NCBI GenBank assembly: GCA_008931825.1
Contig: QXVZ01013115.1
Location: forward strand, 1-20,744
DNA from: Phallusia fumigata
Lineage: Eukaryota > Chordata > Ascidiacea > Phlebobranchia > Ascidiidae
Length of the DNA: 20,744 bases
Direction: 5' to 3'
Positions 1 to 13,534 of the stretch are shown one piece after another. The position numbers and the translations under genes were made by a program. How positions within the stretch are numbered: the first letter of the stretch is position 1; each line of letters opens with the position of its first letter. The notes under the pieces were generated by a model that ran no database searches, was not told the DNA's origin, and saw only the letters and a program-made list of their open reading frames with translations.

Positions 1-3000
1 GCCGCGCCGCCAAATTTGGCTTGAGTAAAGAGCGGATGATGGGTTTTGAGATAAGCAAAACTTTTCCTATACGTCTTGAATCGATGTTTGTCGACCAACC
101 AATATACGCTGGCAAATAGACAGCGGAAAACTTGGCATGATTATGACTACATGTCAGTAAAAGTGATATACCAACACCACGGCAATACTAACGCCCATCC
201 AAAGTAAAAGATAATCCGAAATGTCTGACAAACACTTCTGACTTTAAGGTGCTCGCAATTGTCCAGCAGTTACGGGTGTACCTTGTGATCATCCCTGATG
301 TACAACCTAGTTTACAGCATACCGCACTACACAGTTTGCAAAACCGAGCACAGAAGCGAAAACGATAAGAGTAAAGGAACATAGGTGTACACTAATAACA
401 CCTGGTTTGCTGACATTAAGCAGCAAAATTAACAATACAACTGTTTTTGGCCACAGTTTTGCGTAGCACCACGCGGGTTCAGTCTGTCACGAAGGAACTT
501 ACCAGCACCACAATGACCTGTATAACCCCACAGCGTTTAACAGTGACCTCCAGCGAAAAACAAACAGGTTTTGTGAGCTTCAACTTTTGACTTAAACAGC
601 CCCGCGTAACGGAAACTGGTTTGAATGCACAACCACAGTTAATGTGCAGTCAGTGACACCCGCCATAGAATAAGAGTCATTGACCGTATTGAAGTGTGAC
701 CGCTGTAATGTTTTTGTTTTCTCATTTACTGTTTCGAATAAGTCCGTGGGTCGATTTGGGCATGAAATACGACGCCGTACGTTCACATTTTTGCAACACA
801 CAACATGTTTGCGCCAGAACAATGGTATCAAATTAGGCACCAAAAGTAAGTTTAATGGCCAGATTCCATGTCTAAAACGGTTTCGTCCTGTCGCTGCATA
901 CGATGCATTAACGTATGAAAACTGCTCTGGTTGTAATGGTTGTAATTAGAGCATTGAAAAGCAGATAATTTACAGTTAAAACACTTGGTCAGATATGAGT
1001 TAAAGTAAAATTTAAACCAGTGCAAAGACATATTCTTAAACGTTTCCTTAACCGGCATGTGAAAATAAATCACTGTAAAGCGCGATCAAAATATGAGTAT
1101 ACGTGGTACACCACGGAGTTAGAGTATTATAATAACGAAGAGCCTAAAAGACGTGCTTTGGCCAAATCAAGGCACGCTTGCCTGGCTTTGCGGGGAAACT
1201 TATACAAGGTCACCGAAGCAGATATCCTCCAGCTTATTTAACGCTGCTGTCAATTCGCACAATGCCGACGCGCTCTATGATCGATATAGAAGAGGAAAAG
1301 CATCAGATGCGCACGTACACAACAAACCACCTGCTTTCAAAAAGCGCTGGCAATCCCAAATACGAACATTTTTTGGTCGGGTTTTGGTTTAGATGTAAAC
1401 ACGTAGTCGAGAACATCTCCTAACACCATAATTCGCATGCGCATTTTTGGTTCGAATAAGCGATTTTCTCCCAAAACCACATACATTGTTTGATTCAAAG
1501 CCAGTACAGTCTTAGGTTTTTGCACAAACCAGAACAACCTGGACCTCGCATTGTGTATCTATTCGCAGTTGTTGAACGGTACCAAAACAGTTTTGCGGTT
1601 TTGCACGTATCCCGAAACTAATTTGCCAACGAGTCTCCTGCAGTTTTTGGAAATCGTCCAGAAATAGGAGCCTTGTTCGAAGTCGTCTATAGTTTTTAGG
1701 ACAAGCCATGAACAGGCATATGAAGAAAAATTAGCAGTATAAGCGAATATCAAACATTACCCGAAATCCACGAGAAAAGCAAATCGAACAGAAAACGTAG
1801 ATCTGTGAAGCAGCAGGTGGGGAGGGTTATTACCTTTCGTCATCACGAAGGTCGAATGACTAAGCGAAATACAAAAGCTGTACGTCATAAGGGATGACAC
1901 ACCCTGATCGGTTCCGCCAAGTTGACAGCCGGTCGCCACTGAATTCCCGCTTGGCACGGACGCAGAACGTTTATACAGGACTTTATATTGATCAATGCCC
2001 ACACTTCGTTTAAATGCACCGGAGACACCATTTAATGCAAGGCTTTATGTTACGTCTTTCGGCGGTGTGCATCAGGAAGGGTGTAAAGTCGCTTGGTGAC
2101 ACAAAACAAATAAATCAGAATAAAAATAAAAATCGAGTTGGAGCTGCACCTCGTGAAAACGTTGTAAAGTAAAAAAGTAAAGGACGTTAATACAGTATGC
2201 GACTAACGGCACAGTCAAACTGTCAGTGCAAATCAATAGGACCTGCTAAAAAGCCAAGCTTACACACCGTTGCGCAAGTACAGTCAAACAAATGTTGCGA
2301 ACTCTCGACCAAAGTGCGACTGTCATTACTTGTGCTACATCCGGGCGTCAACCGTTAAGCCAACAATTGTTAAAAACCATGACCGGAGACGGTAAAGCAC
2401 CAAGGTTCGACCTTCTCGCCTCGCCAGAAAACAGGAATTGTGCGAGGGATAGCGAAACTTGGCGAAGACATTTGAAGAGCACAGTCACTGGCAACACAAT
2501 CACACCAGCGAGAAATATAGCCAGCACGGTTCACGGCCAAACGCTTGACAAAAGAAACTGGTATTTGTGTGGGTGAAACATAGGTTAATTAAACGGCAGC
2601 CTATGCCTTGGCAAACTGTGGACGTGCCTATTAAAACAAAAAAACTTGATTTTGTCGTTGGTTTTTAAACACACACACATACGTATAGAGATAACAGCGA
2701 TACAAATTTGGGTGTTTTAATGTGTCCAAGGTTAAGTGGCGCATTTACCCGGTAATACTACAGGTACAAAGCAAAGTACTAAGCTTAGATGTAACGCTAA
2801 GTCAACATGTAGTATTCGAAGGCATCAGGGGTCAAAAGAAACAGACCTTAGTCATATACGGACTTGCTGCCAACCAGCTTTAATTCTGCCGAAAAAAATC
2901 GCATTCCAGGCCTGTGGAAAGTCCCTGACGAGCAAGCGAGCGACGACCAGCTCAGATCGACCGGCGTTGTGCAAACACACATCTTGTTGGAGAGAGGAAG

Positions 3001-6000
3001 TCGCTGAGCCCACGCAAATATTAGCAAACGGTAAACACACGGATATGCATGTGAGCCGTGCCCGATGCCGAAAGCTAACCGGCGAACACTTCGCCTGTTT
3101 GGACAGCTTTGCCTGTCTCAAGGATAATACGACATTGATTTACTGTACAAAGGCGGAATAGGGGATCATTCAACCGTATCCATCGTCTCGGAAATCTATG
3201 GGAACAGGTCGAGGCCGACTTTTAGTTTTTTTAGGTAACACATTTCGGGGCATAGTTATGTTTGACGAATACTGCGTTTGCTACGATTTGGAAATGCAGT
3301 GTTAAAACTGTGACGTATTTACCGGTCAGATGCAAGACCACATTTCGGCACCAAAAAAACATTTAACTCGAACAACTTTTCCTGCAACTGCAAGGATTTA
3401 ATTTTTCCACTGTGTTTTTCTAGAGTCTAGACCAAGTTAAACAGATTCGAATTTTTTTATTTTACTTTATCCTAAACTAAATTAAAAAAGTATTCTGTAT
3501 TCTCACAGTGAGATAGATAATGCTGTCGTAAATGGAAACGCCTAGCGATTATCATTAGTAGATTGGTATTAAAAACCATTCAAAGGGAATATTTTCGCAG
3601 CTTTTGTATGTAAATTTAACAAGCAGAAACCCCAAACAAATAAAATTCCTTACAAACATACGCAACAAAGCAACATGCATATTGTTTGATTGGTGCAAGT
3701 GGCAATCTTTAAAAATACAAAAAGACAGAATCAAACTTAATCAGAAAACTGTGTCTACTTGGTCTTTGGTCGTTTCCTAATATGGGTGATACTAAAATCT
3801 AACTCTATTCGGCAAAAAGGGCTTCTTGCGACGTGTAAACATAACAGGCAAAATACATGACTTTTCTTTGGCAAGAAACACATGTTAAATGGATAGTTGT
3901 CCTTGCGTAACTACATGAATTAGTAAGGTGCTATTGAGCATATGACGTTGGGTCCGAATGCTAGATTTCAGAAACACACAACAACTGTGCCCCGGAATTT
4001 TCAAAGCTATTATTTTTTGAGAGCATTAACGGATCTGTTCCACTCGAATCAGAACACCCCAAATCCATAAATGCTAAATAAAATGTGAAAGAGGCGAATA
4101 GAAAAAACATAATTTACCAAGAAAATGTTAGTGTGGTATGTTGGGAGCAAACAAATCTTAAAAATCTCGTGTGTTGTGCATTTAACCAAAGTGGAAAAAT
4201 TTTTCTTTGGCTACTAACTTTTGGTTACATTTAAGGTGACAAATTGTAAAGCTGCTTCTTCCTCCAATCACGTAATAAAGTTCGTTAGTGAGGAAAAGCA
4301 TAAGACAACAAAAAAAGCAGATCGCTTTAGCAATCGCAAGGTTTATAAAGTTTAAAATCCAGTCATCGAAACGACATTTATATTCGTGTAAGTCAGACTT
4401 AGTTGCATATAAGATAACATATTGCGAAGGCTGTACAACATCCGGTGTTGCGGGTAAACCTAAGACGCTAAAGAGCAAGGGGCAAATCCGTATTGCTGAA
4501 ATGCGATAACTTACAAAAGTCGCTTCTTCCGAGAGGTAAGACGATAATGCCGCGCCACGATACTTCCTAAACCTAATATTATTGCCTTTCAAAATAGTGT
4601 CAACATTGGTCTGTCTTTTATATTTGGCAACTTCAAACACTTTCTAAATTTTTTCCATATGGCACTGTTACCCAGAGATGGAAAGCAGCCGCCTTCAACA
4701 CTTTAGTTTAAGCAATAAATGACTGTGTTATGGAGAGGATAGCTAAGTAGTGACGCTATAGGGAGCAGCAAGTATTGTTTTTAGCAATGGAATTCGATAG
4801 ATATTTGTATAATACAGTGTGACAAAAAGTAAACACATATACAGTGGAATTTGAAAAGGCAGAAGAACAAGGAAATGACACCCATTCCACAAAATGTAGT
4901 TTTCAATACAATTCAACCAGTTAACAAAAGACTAGAAAATGAACATGCAAGTCAATCAGTCGGTTCAATGTAGCTACTACATCGTTTTCATGAGTCGAAT
5001 TACTATTTCGGGGACAGAGTTTCAGGAAAACGTTGCCACGTTCAGAGCGGACACGCCTCCGGAAAAAAGATGCCAATTTTCGTTTTTCGCAGACCGACAT
5101 TTGGTTACAGAGCAGTGCGTAACATAATCCGCATTAGGCAAGGCAGCATTAGCAGACAAACGCGAGCGCACCAGCAGTCTTCCGCGAAATCGGCGGCTTC
5201 TGGGACTGTGTCGTGACGTTAATTAGCGCAATTTAGGCGAAGAACGAAATGCGGCCATTTGTCACTGTATTGGTGAGACGTCCCCAGTGCACAGGGATCC
5301 GGACAAGCTGCAATTATTTTTTACCGATTTTGAAACAATCAACATTACACTATGTTCACAACCAATTTTTTCATAGAACTTTATAGAAACTTTGATGTCT
5401 GGTCCTGAGCCATGGTCATTTGCATGTTCTGCGCGCCATTTAGGCTGCTGCAGGTGTTGCATGGCATTTTCCTGTTTGTCAACAGCGACCGTGTTTTTGC
5501 GGTGCATGCTCGGCGGGAAACTGACATCGAGCAGTACGAAGTGTCAACAACAATTTCCTGTGCTGTCACATTCGCACCGGTGGGCCTTGCAGCGTCGCAG
5601 CGAAGTTTAACAACTGGGGACAGTGACCTAGCGTGTAACCGATAACTCTCCTAACTCCCTGTGAAAATGAGATCGTTTCCCGGCTCCCGCCTGGCTGCTG
5701 CTGCACACATAAACGCCAGCAACGGCCAAGCGAGCATTTTTCCGTCGTCACCCGCATTGCAGTGGTGCATCAGTAATGTCGGTTTCATGCAACAATTCAG
5801 GTAAGAGCGTCACCATACTGGTATAGAAAGGCCCATCCCAACGATGAACTGATGGCTGGCGCACACGTCCGGACAAAATCCGCGCATGTGCTCTAGTGGT
5901 AAATATTTATAACCTATAAATGATAGAAGGTAGCACATTTTGACTGCATACGTTGGTTTGTTGGTTATTCCTACACAAAGCAACTAGAGGTATCTGGCCG

Positions 6001-7700
6001 ATCGTCCAGCTATACATTCAGCAAGCAATACAATGGTTCACATATTTCCAAAATCGTAGTGGAATCCGTGAACTTGTCTGAACACACAGAAAACGATTTG
6101 GGGCAAAAATAGTTCAACTATAATCTAAATTATAAGCAGTTTGTTTCCGATCATTGACGTGTCTCTTCACCAATGAACAACCAAATTTTACACGCTGAAA
6201 ACAGCAAGAGCGGGGCAACTGCGTAATTGAGGATGTGAGCGCACAAGCCAGTGGTCCCTCTGTATACAGTTCATCTGATGCCGGGGGCGACAGGGCATCA
6301 TTCCCACGTACTACTCAACTTATTACATGAAAGATTATCTCATAGCGAGCGTGTGCTGATTACAAACACGATTCAGTGATACGGGTGGGGGAAGGGAGGT
6401 TGTCGGCCAGCGGAAAACCGACAGGAACTGGTCTATGGGGAGTGCTTACTCTTGTTTGGTAATTGCGGTTGCCGACGATGACGCACCTAACGAGTACCGA
6501 AGTGTTTGTGTGTGTTTGTGAAAATGTCCAACTTAAAGCACCAAGTGAGAGCCGTAATTCACTATCTGTCCAAAACATCAAAAATCACGCTTTTGACAAT
6601 TCAGGATGGACTCATGATTTTCTGGAAATTCAATTTCAAAAACTGTTAAAACTCGCGTCGGGCAGTGGACTGCTACCAAGCAACATTTTGCCGTAAACCC
6701 GAACTGAACGAAAAGTTACTCAGTTGGATCCGAGAAAACTGATAACATTTGGATTGCAAATACAAAACAACGTAAATTTAGCTCCTGTCTATATTAGAGC
6801 CATGAAAGAATATAACGTATAGTTTACCATTGTACCTCAAGCATCTATAGTTAGTAAGGAACCTACTGATGGCGGACAAATATGTATGCAAAATTTCCAT
6901 TCGTTTGGTACTGCTAAGTCACGTAACACACCAATCAGATTTCGTTAAGTTTAGGTGGTTTACAGAAATCTTTGGCGACACCTGGTTATTTTCTTGAGTA
7001 TTTTCCTTCGTCAAGTACCTTCCTTTGACACTAAGGCACTATAATTTACACGAACGGATGACAAATATTTGACATCGGTCGCAAAAGAAGCGTTAATAAA
7101 TTTACAAAACAAACTTACTTCCATTCTATTCTTAAAGCCTCGTTGGCTCTGCTGTCCATTGTACCAGCATGACACGCGAGGAAACGCGGTTTGTTGAAAT
7201 TCCTTGCTACCTCGTAAGCGTTTGCTTCATTGTACAGATACTGGCAAGCAGTTTACGTGGCGATATTCCAGTTTCTGTGGCCCAAAAGATGAATCAGCGG
7301 TTGTTTGAAGCTTGTGGGTTTATCCAAAGTCCATCTATACTCAAGCAGCTTGTCGTGCACAGGCAACTATTGGCAAGCTTTGTACCGCGACAGCTAATAG
7401 TCCTAATGCTACTACTGCTAAAAATACAAGACACAATTTATTAATATTGAAGATTGGGACAATAAAATGTGTTCTAACAAGTAGCAAAGTTCTAACAATT
7501 TGTAGTAACACTGCTAATGTACAGTGCTCATTTTTTATCAAACGTTTGTAGCATTCCCCCAGGCCAATAACAGCTGGATTGCTATGGTTCATACCGACTT
7601 TTGGTTGGAACTAAACGAAGAAGTGTTAAAACACTCCTTCTTTATGTAAGGTCACAGGATTTGAAGTTTGTTTTCAGCCCAATACAAAAATCAAAACCAT
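1..7700. other. Gene-poor block, no recognisable gene
   Basis: I see no gene here that I can support. Open frames on both strands are at most about 150 codons. The longer ones (2736-3161 plus, 4182-4640 minus) open with GTG rather than ATG, match no family I recognise and lack flanking splice or poly(A) signals that would build a gene. Base composition is mixed, with moderate CpG content around 5.0-5.8 kb and AT-rich runs at 3.3-4.2 kb. A short CA run lies near 2669-2680. It may be intergenic DNA or decayed repeats, but no ends or target duplications are visible. Confidence 0.5.
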
Positions 7701-7774
7701 GCTATGAACCGGTTCGATACCCCATAACCAAGCCAAAATCAATATGTGACACAGGTCTTAGTTCACTTGCCTCG

Positions 7775-7808
7775 AACTAGCTTATCATTCCCAACTAGCT
7801 TATCATTC
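7775..7808. repeat. 18-bp period tandem duplication
   Basis: The 16-base unit AACTAGCTTATCATTC occurs at 7775-7790 and again at 7793-7808, separated by CC. The copies are identical. It is a simple local duplication with no visible function. Confidence 0.85.
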
Positions 7809-7899
7809 TTGGGGTACTGCTGAGAACAAATGAAGTTGCTAATAGTTAAAACAAATCTAAACAGTAGTTGACCACGATGTAGAATGCGCCAAACCTGAA

Positions 7900-9050
7900 T
7901 GCCTGACTTGCTGACAGCTCTAAAGGCGAATCAAGCATGTCTGGGCGACGAACCACAGACAGGCAGCCATTTTCCGACGCACTCGGCATTATTGACAGTC
8001 GGCCAACTAGAGAGAAAGCAAGCACGCTTTCACTCATAAATTTAGACACTAGGGAGTTTTCTGGCGAGATGGCTGACCGGAGAGGCGCGCGCTGTTGTTT
8101 TTGCACATTGCACTTGTCTTACACGTCATGCTGCTCGACCAATGCCGCCCTGACACAACAACTTTGGCTTGTTTGCAACAATACACAGCGAATTATTTGC
8201 ACTTACAGTGCTTATTTTATGTTTCTCTTCACAAGAGTGCAACATTTACTACATAACAAACTTCCAATTCCACAAAACGCGCCTTTCCTCAAAGCGTTCT
8301 GCAAAAAAAACAATAAGTCACTATATTTTGAAACCTGTCTAATACCTACAACGGTCAAGGTGAACAATATCTTATATTTTACACTACATAGGGTTTGCCT
8401 GAAAATAAAAATTCTTGGTACTTTTTAATCTCCAGACAATAGCAGCAAAACGGTAACAAGAACTGGTAGCCAGCAACAACGCGGCTCGTCGGCAGTATAT
8501 CGCCTAATAACAGCGCTAATAGCGAATGAGCGAGCATGTCGAGTATGTTTCCCTGGGGCAATGCGGAGCGGAAGCGGCACATGAGGAGTTATGCGCTCCA
8601 GAGCGGTTGCGCGGACTAAGCTGCCATTTTCGCCGTCTTATCGGAAGAATGCCAGAAGGGCGCGAGCCTGGTCGCTAAATATCCGACGCGATTTAAAGAT
8701 TAGACCTGAGAGATTTGTCAGTAACGGCGCTGGCAGCGCGCACGTTTGAGCTCAAAATTGCAAAGTTGCATTCATACGGCGTTCGATTTAGCATAAACAA
8801 CGCTGTGAAGAGAGCGTGAAGTTACGACTGAAATGTGCCTACTGAAACGTTCTTAGACTGCGGATGCTGAACGGGATGTCGCCTCGTGACATCACAATGT
8901 GTGTATTGTCCCCGTTGTTTCGATAGCGCCTGTACAGTAGTCAGCACGTCACTTAACGATGCTAAAATGTGGAAGTTTACGCGTTACCGCTGCTGATGCG
9001 ATGGGCGCTGCTGCCTGCACGCATATGCTACAACTTACTAAATGCACCCG
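7900..9050. other. CpG-dense patch, no gene recognised
   Basis: CpG dinucleotides are unusually frequent, about 30 in 8481-8760 by hand count, against roughly one per hundred bases in the AT-rich parts of the window. Two GCCATTTT motifs (around 7966 and 8623), the reverse of a YY1-type site, lie in it. It could be an unmethylated promoter or enhancer, or simply unmethylated intergenic DNA. An ATG-started open frame of 163 codons (7937-8428) begins here, but its product resembles nothing I know and its second half is AT-rich and irregular. Confidence 0.3.
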
Positions 9051-11849
9051 GGTTGCCTGAGCTAAATACTGTTACCGATTTGAAGACGTCAGCAGATGAC
9101 AGTCGCAAGATATTGTTGATGATCAACATGTAGAAAACGGCCTCCATTAATTGCATTTATTTGCTCGTGTTTTAAACAATCGCCGTAAATGTTACTAGGA
9201 CAAACAACTCAGCGACCGGAACAGCAACGCTTCATATAAAATATTGTTTCTATTCCATACTGTTTATGTACTATATTTCTAATTAACCTGAAGTCCATTA
9301 CTGTAAGTAAGTTTTTTGCGACAAAACTTACACCCCACATTCAGTTCATTTGTCTGCACCTTTTTACCAAACACTTTTCATAATTTTCTAAATAAGGTCA
9401 AAACGGTGAACCTCGGCGACTTGACTCTGAACTGTCTGGCTTATACTAGCCTCGTTGTAGAACTGATTTGACCCCAGAACCGAATTGATGGACGTTACAC
9501 GTTTCCACTCTGTCGATGCCAAAAAACAGGCGAGCCAGTCTGGCACCGTACAAAAGACCGCCGTAATTAGGGCCTAGCCGCAGTTCGACAGGAAATAAAA
9601 CCGACAATGATGGTGAGAAGCACTGAGCATCCAATTATACGAGCCAGGCTGAGCACGTGATCAAAAGAGAATGAAGGCCTAAGATTGGGTGCTGACAGTG
9701 TTTGAAGCACAGTTTGCCAATTCAAATATTGTAACTAACACAAATTTTTGTATTACTTGACACTTCAAATGCTGAAAGCCAAAATGCCGTTACGAAAATA
9801 TGAAACCTGTTTGTTACACAATAGGACGGCCGAATATATTTCCTAAAACTTTCCGCCAGAATGAAAACAAAAGCAACACAAATTATCCTGGGCACATTAG
9901 CATTGCTAATTGAACAATTTACAAAACTTAATTTGCAACATGTTGTTGCAATTCTGTATCATGTAAAGCACTAGTGAAGCATGCAGGTTTGAAAAAGTAC
10001 AAACGCTAGAAAGATATTTAAAACTTTTGAATGGTAGCATATTTTTTTTCTAGCACATAAAACACGTTACAGAAACCAAAAAGCTTAGCAAGCCGCATTT
10101 CACCTACACACCATGAAAACTAATGAAGTGACTTATTTTATACTGCCCATCAACTGTCAAGCGCCATTGGATATATTAAGTTTCGGCTGAATCGCTTGGG
10201 AGTATAGAAGTCCGTCCACCGGTGAATGATATACATATGAATAAGAAGAATCCACAGGCAAGATTGTGCCACACATGACAGACGTCAATAATTCACTAGG
10301 TCCCAAAGCGATTTTATAACGAACAATGCATCGCGTCTTGACAATAAATACTGCCCTTTGAATATATATGGTCAAGTTTTTCCACAATGAAATCAATCCT
10401 AAAATACCTTTCCATAATTTATTTTACATTTTTTATCGTCATGAAATTTTGTAATCATAAAATTCTAATTTATTTTGAACAAATAATGGACATGCGTGCT
10501 GTGCTATGGGGTTTTATTAGTTTACTGTCCAATTTGGATTTAACGCTGAAGTGTTATAAGACTAACCTTCAGCAAAACGAATATACATTCACGCAAAATG
10601 TATAAAACGCAGCAAAAATGTCAAATATAGGCCGATCGAAGTAGGACACGTAAAACAAACAGGCTTCGCGAGACAAAGCAACGATATGCGCAGCCCCATT
10701 CACAAAACCGTAGCAGTCATAATAAAATATGAATGAACAGCAGACATAGCGGCGCATTGCGTCACGAGCATGTCGACAACAGCGGTGTGGACGACATTGC
10801 GCTATGCAACGGGTTCGTTACTCTGTCAAAAATTGGTGACACATCAGCGTTTTATGGCGACTTGCTTAACAGACAAACGCGTGCTAAATTTGGTTGCAGG
10901 ACTTGCAAACTTACAACATCGCGATACATTATATTAGGTCGACAAGTCAACGCTTTAAGAATTGTGCAAAGTGTTAGTATCACATTTTTTACGCCTGAGC
11001 TGAAATGAGCACTCAACAGCTTGCAAGTTTCCTTTATTCAAAAACTAGGTATAACATTTCCTCCCTTCCTTGATTTTGTACTGATGAACGCGGACCTGGC
11101 ATTACAACAAACCCTTATTGTTCGCGTAAATGCCAGCACTCGAGCAGTCGGTCTTCACAAGAGCTCACTGGCTTCTTGTGGCCCGGTTGTCGCCCCCTTA
11201 AACCTACAAGCACTCTTGAAGGTTGCTCTGCTTCGTAAGCGCCTCCGGAGTTGACTCAACGAAGGAAATTTGACACACACAGTCGCCCTACGAAGGACTA
11301 TTCACTGTGTTGCGTGTAAAGAATGTACAAGCGAGGAAGCCACGAGTTTTCATGTCAACAAACGCGAGGCAATGAATATGCCAAAATAGTTTTCAGACTT
11401 CGTCAGTCTGGTATTGCAAACAAAACGGCGGAAGAATTTAATCTGCTAACTCTATTTAACAAAACCCCACCTAGATGATTAAGAGTATAATCTACGTTAA
11501 AACCTTGATATTATTCACGAAAGAGAATCAAAAACTAAAACACTTTGTCTGCACTTTTCGTTGGTAAAAGCAAAACGCAACCTACACAAGCACGCGACCG
11601 TCTTGCCGCCTGAGACTTTTTTGTGAATGCGAAGGGGTGGTGCGGGCGTCGATCACGTGACAGCGCCTATCGATCAAACATCGGTGTGTTTCCGGTGGGG
11701 CCGAGTAATACATGCATTATTCAGAGATGTTTTACGCCCATTGTGGTGGCGCCAGGAAGCAGCGTTCACCGGTATCGAAACGTCATGGTTCCATAACCAG
11801 TTCTTTTCCGTTTCGTTTTGGAGTTAACAGTTCACAATAGAAGGGTTGA
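9051..11849. other. Gene-poor block, nothing recognised
   Basis: No gene, RNA gene or bounded repeat can be supported. The part from 9700 to 10700 is AT-rich and the part from 10730 to 11300 is more balanced. Open frames are under 95 codons and unrecognisable. Confidence 0.45.
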
Positions 11850-13240
11850 TTTGCATGTTGTGAAGTTGTCCAACATGTTGCGTACATTTTAAAGCACAAA
11901 CAATTCAACTTATTTTTAACTCTTTTCGCCTTGTGCAAGGTGTAGGGCTCACTACTTAGAGCTCACGCTCACTACTAGAGAACAAACAGCCTGCAAAGAC
12001 CAAACAACAAACAAAAACTATCATAGGGCATTTTCTGAAAATTGTTGGATATGTACTTGCATAATATTATACAACGGTTACTCAATATGCCTGCTTCCAA
12101 CCACTGTCAGTGCATGGAGCGGATGTGACATTCTATAATTAGACTAGCTAATGATCTAATGTTATTCCTGAATTGAAAGTTCAGCAAAACATAAACAATG
12201 GTAACAATAATTCAGTCACTTTTTCTACTTATATTGGGTTTTCTGTTAATAAATGTTTACTTGACTCCTGCCAAATATATTTTGGTGTTGAATCCCTTTC
12301 ATAACTCTCAGATTTGAATTATTTAATACATATATATGTGTACATTTTAATTTGGGCTAACATACTGAAAGTTTGTAAACTGGCAGCTATGCACAAATAA
12401 TGTCCCATTACATAATGACAATATATGCAGGGCATCTTTAATTGACCAATAAACGACAAATAAAAGTGCAAACAACCACACTTGACAAAGGGGACATAAC
12501 TTTGTATACTTGTTTGTATTCATTTTAAATACACAATGGTTATTTTTAAAATTTAATAAAATATCAAACTGACAAATTAAATATACAAAGTAAACTGCTT
12601 TGCTTTTTGTTGGCCATTACTCAATGTTAAGTTGTATAGTGTTGCGAAAAATGCAGCTTATGTTATACGACAAAAATAATTCACAGAGATATTAAATGAT
12701 GTAAATATTCTTAGCAATTTTTATGACCAGCATTGGTTAAAGTAATCTTAATTAATGCCTGCAACTTTGGTTAAGGGCATTACATTGAATCTATTATACC
12801 ACACTTTAATATATACGTTCGGTTTCTGCATGTAACAATCCTGCACATGTGCTTAAGTCCTTAATTTTCATAGACAACTAGAAGTTTATTTAAATAGTAT
12901 ATCTATCCCACAAAATGCTTTAAGAAATATTCCATCCATGTTTGTGGTGACCATGTACAATTTAACAAAATCTACTAAACTTGCACCGAAAACTTCTCAA
13001 AAAAGTTAAGAATGACATTCCAAGCGTTTAATATTAAACAGCAGGCAGTTTTATTTACTGTATAACTAACAGTTTGCTCAACATACAAGGCTTTAAAATT
13101 ATTTTCTGTCAATTTCTTATCACTGATTACAATAATATACAGTGCACCTCAATAAACACTGGAAAAGAAACAACCAAATTTGGCAGCAAAAGGCACGCCC
13201 TTGGTATTAAACATCAACTAACAACCTGCAGCCTGCCATA
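11850..13240. other. AT-rich, CpG-depleted block
   Basis: This stretch is strongly AT-rich and holds only about 11 CpG dinucleotides in 1.3 kb by hand count, with no open frame of note. Near 11947-11980 the words GCTCACTACT are repeated imperfectly. CpG depletion in an invertebrate can mark a methylated, transcribed region, so an unrecognised transcript or long intron is possible, but no exon is visible. Confidence 0.35.
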
Positions 13241-13500
13241 CGCACTATTTTGCGAATGAAAAAACTTGTATCGCAGCGGCCACACCGCAGTGCGATTTTT
13301 TCAATGGGTGAAATGTGTAGGTGTGGGAACGGCGCACCACGCGGCGAACAAAGAGAAGCGACGGCGCTCTTTCGCGGAGAAGTGGAAGATAATAAAGAAA
13401 CAACTAGGAAAGGAAGCGCAATGACAACGCAGAGCAGGGTCGTTTTCAAACCGGAGATGATACGAAGCGCTTCGGTGCGTTTCCAAGTGGACTGTCGTCA
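13241..13500. promoter_or_regulatory. CpG-island-like segment, candidate promoter
   Basis: About 25 CpG occur in 260 bp, roughly ten times the density of the preceding 1.3 kb, and both edges are abrupt. An inverted CCAAT motif and an AATAAA-like string (13527-13535) flank the right side. Two overlapping short frames exist. The plus frame from the ATG at 13256 to 13534 (92 codons) is basic and unrecognised. The minus frame from 13449 to 13207 (80 codons) begins with a signal-peptide-like hydrophobic stretch. I cannot choose between them, and both may be by-products of composition. The promoter call rests only on composition. Confidence 0.25.
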
Positions 13501-13534
13501 GGGCAGGCTCTGCAGTGAATTATGTGACCAATAA

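Noticed and set aside
2736..3161. 141-codon plus-strand open frame
   Set aside because: It opens with GTG, is unrecognised, and has an equally open frame on the other strand.
4182..4640. 152-codon minus-strand open frame
   Set aside because: It opens with GTG, has no ATG for over 100 codons and resembles no family.
4658..4678. TATGGCACTG, similar to the start of miR-183
   Set aside because: The match stops after ten bases and no hairpin partner follows.
7700..7722. GGTTCGATACC, like a tRNA T-arm B box
   Set aside because: The stem does not pair and no A box or acceptor stem is found upstream.
8106..8125. CATTGCACTTGTCT, identical to the start of miR-25/92-type microRNAs
   Set aside because: The remaining bases differ and no complementary arm exists nearby to form a precursor hairpin.
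7937..8428. 163-codon plus-strand ORF with a true ATG
   Set aside because: There is no family resemblance, composition shifts half way through, and an AATAAA lies before the stop. I could not support it as a gene.
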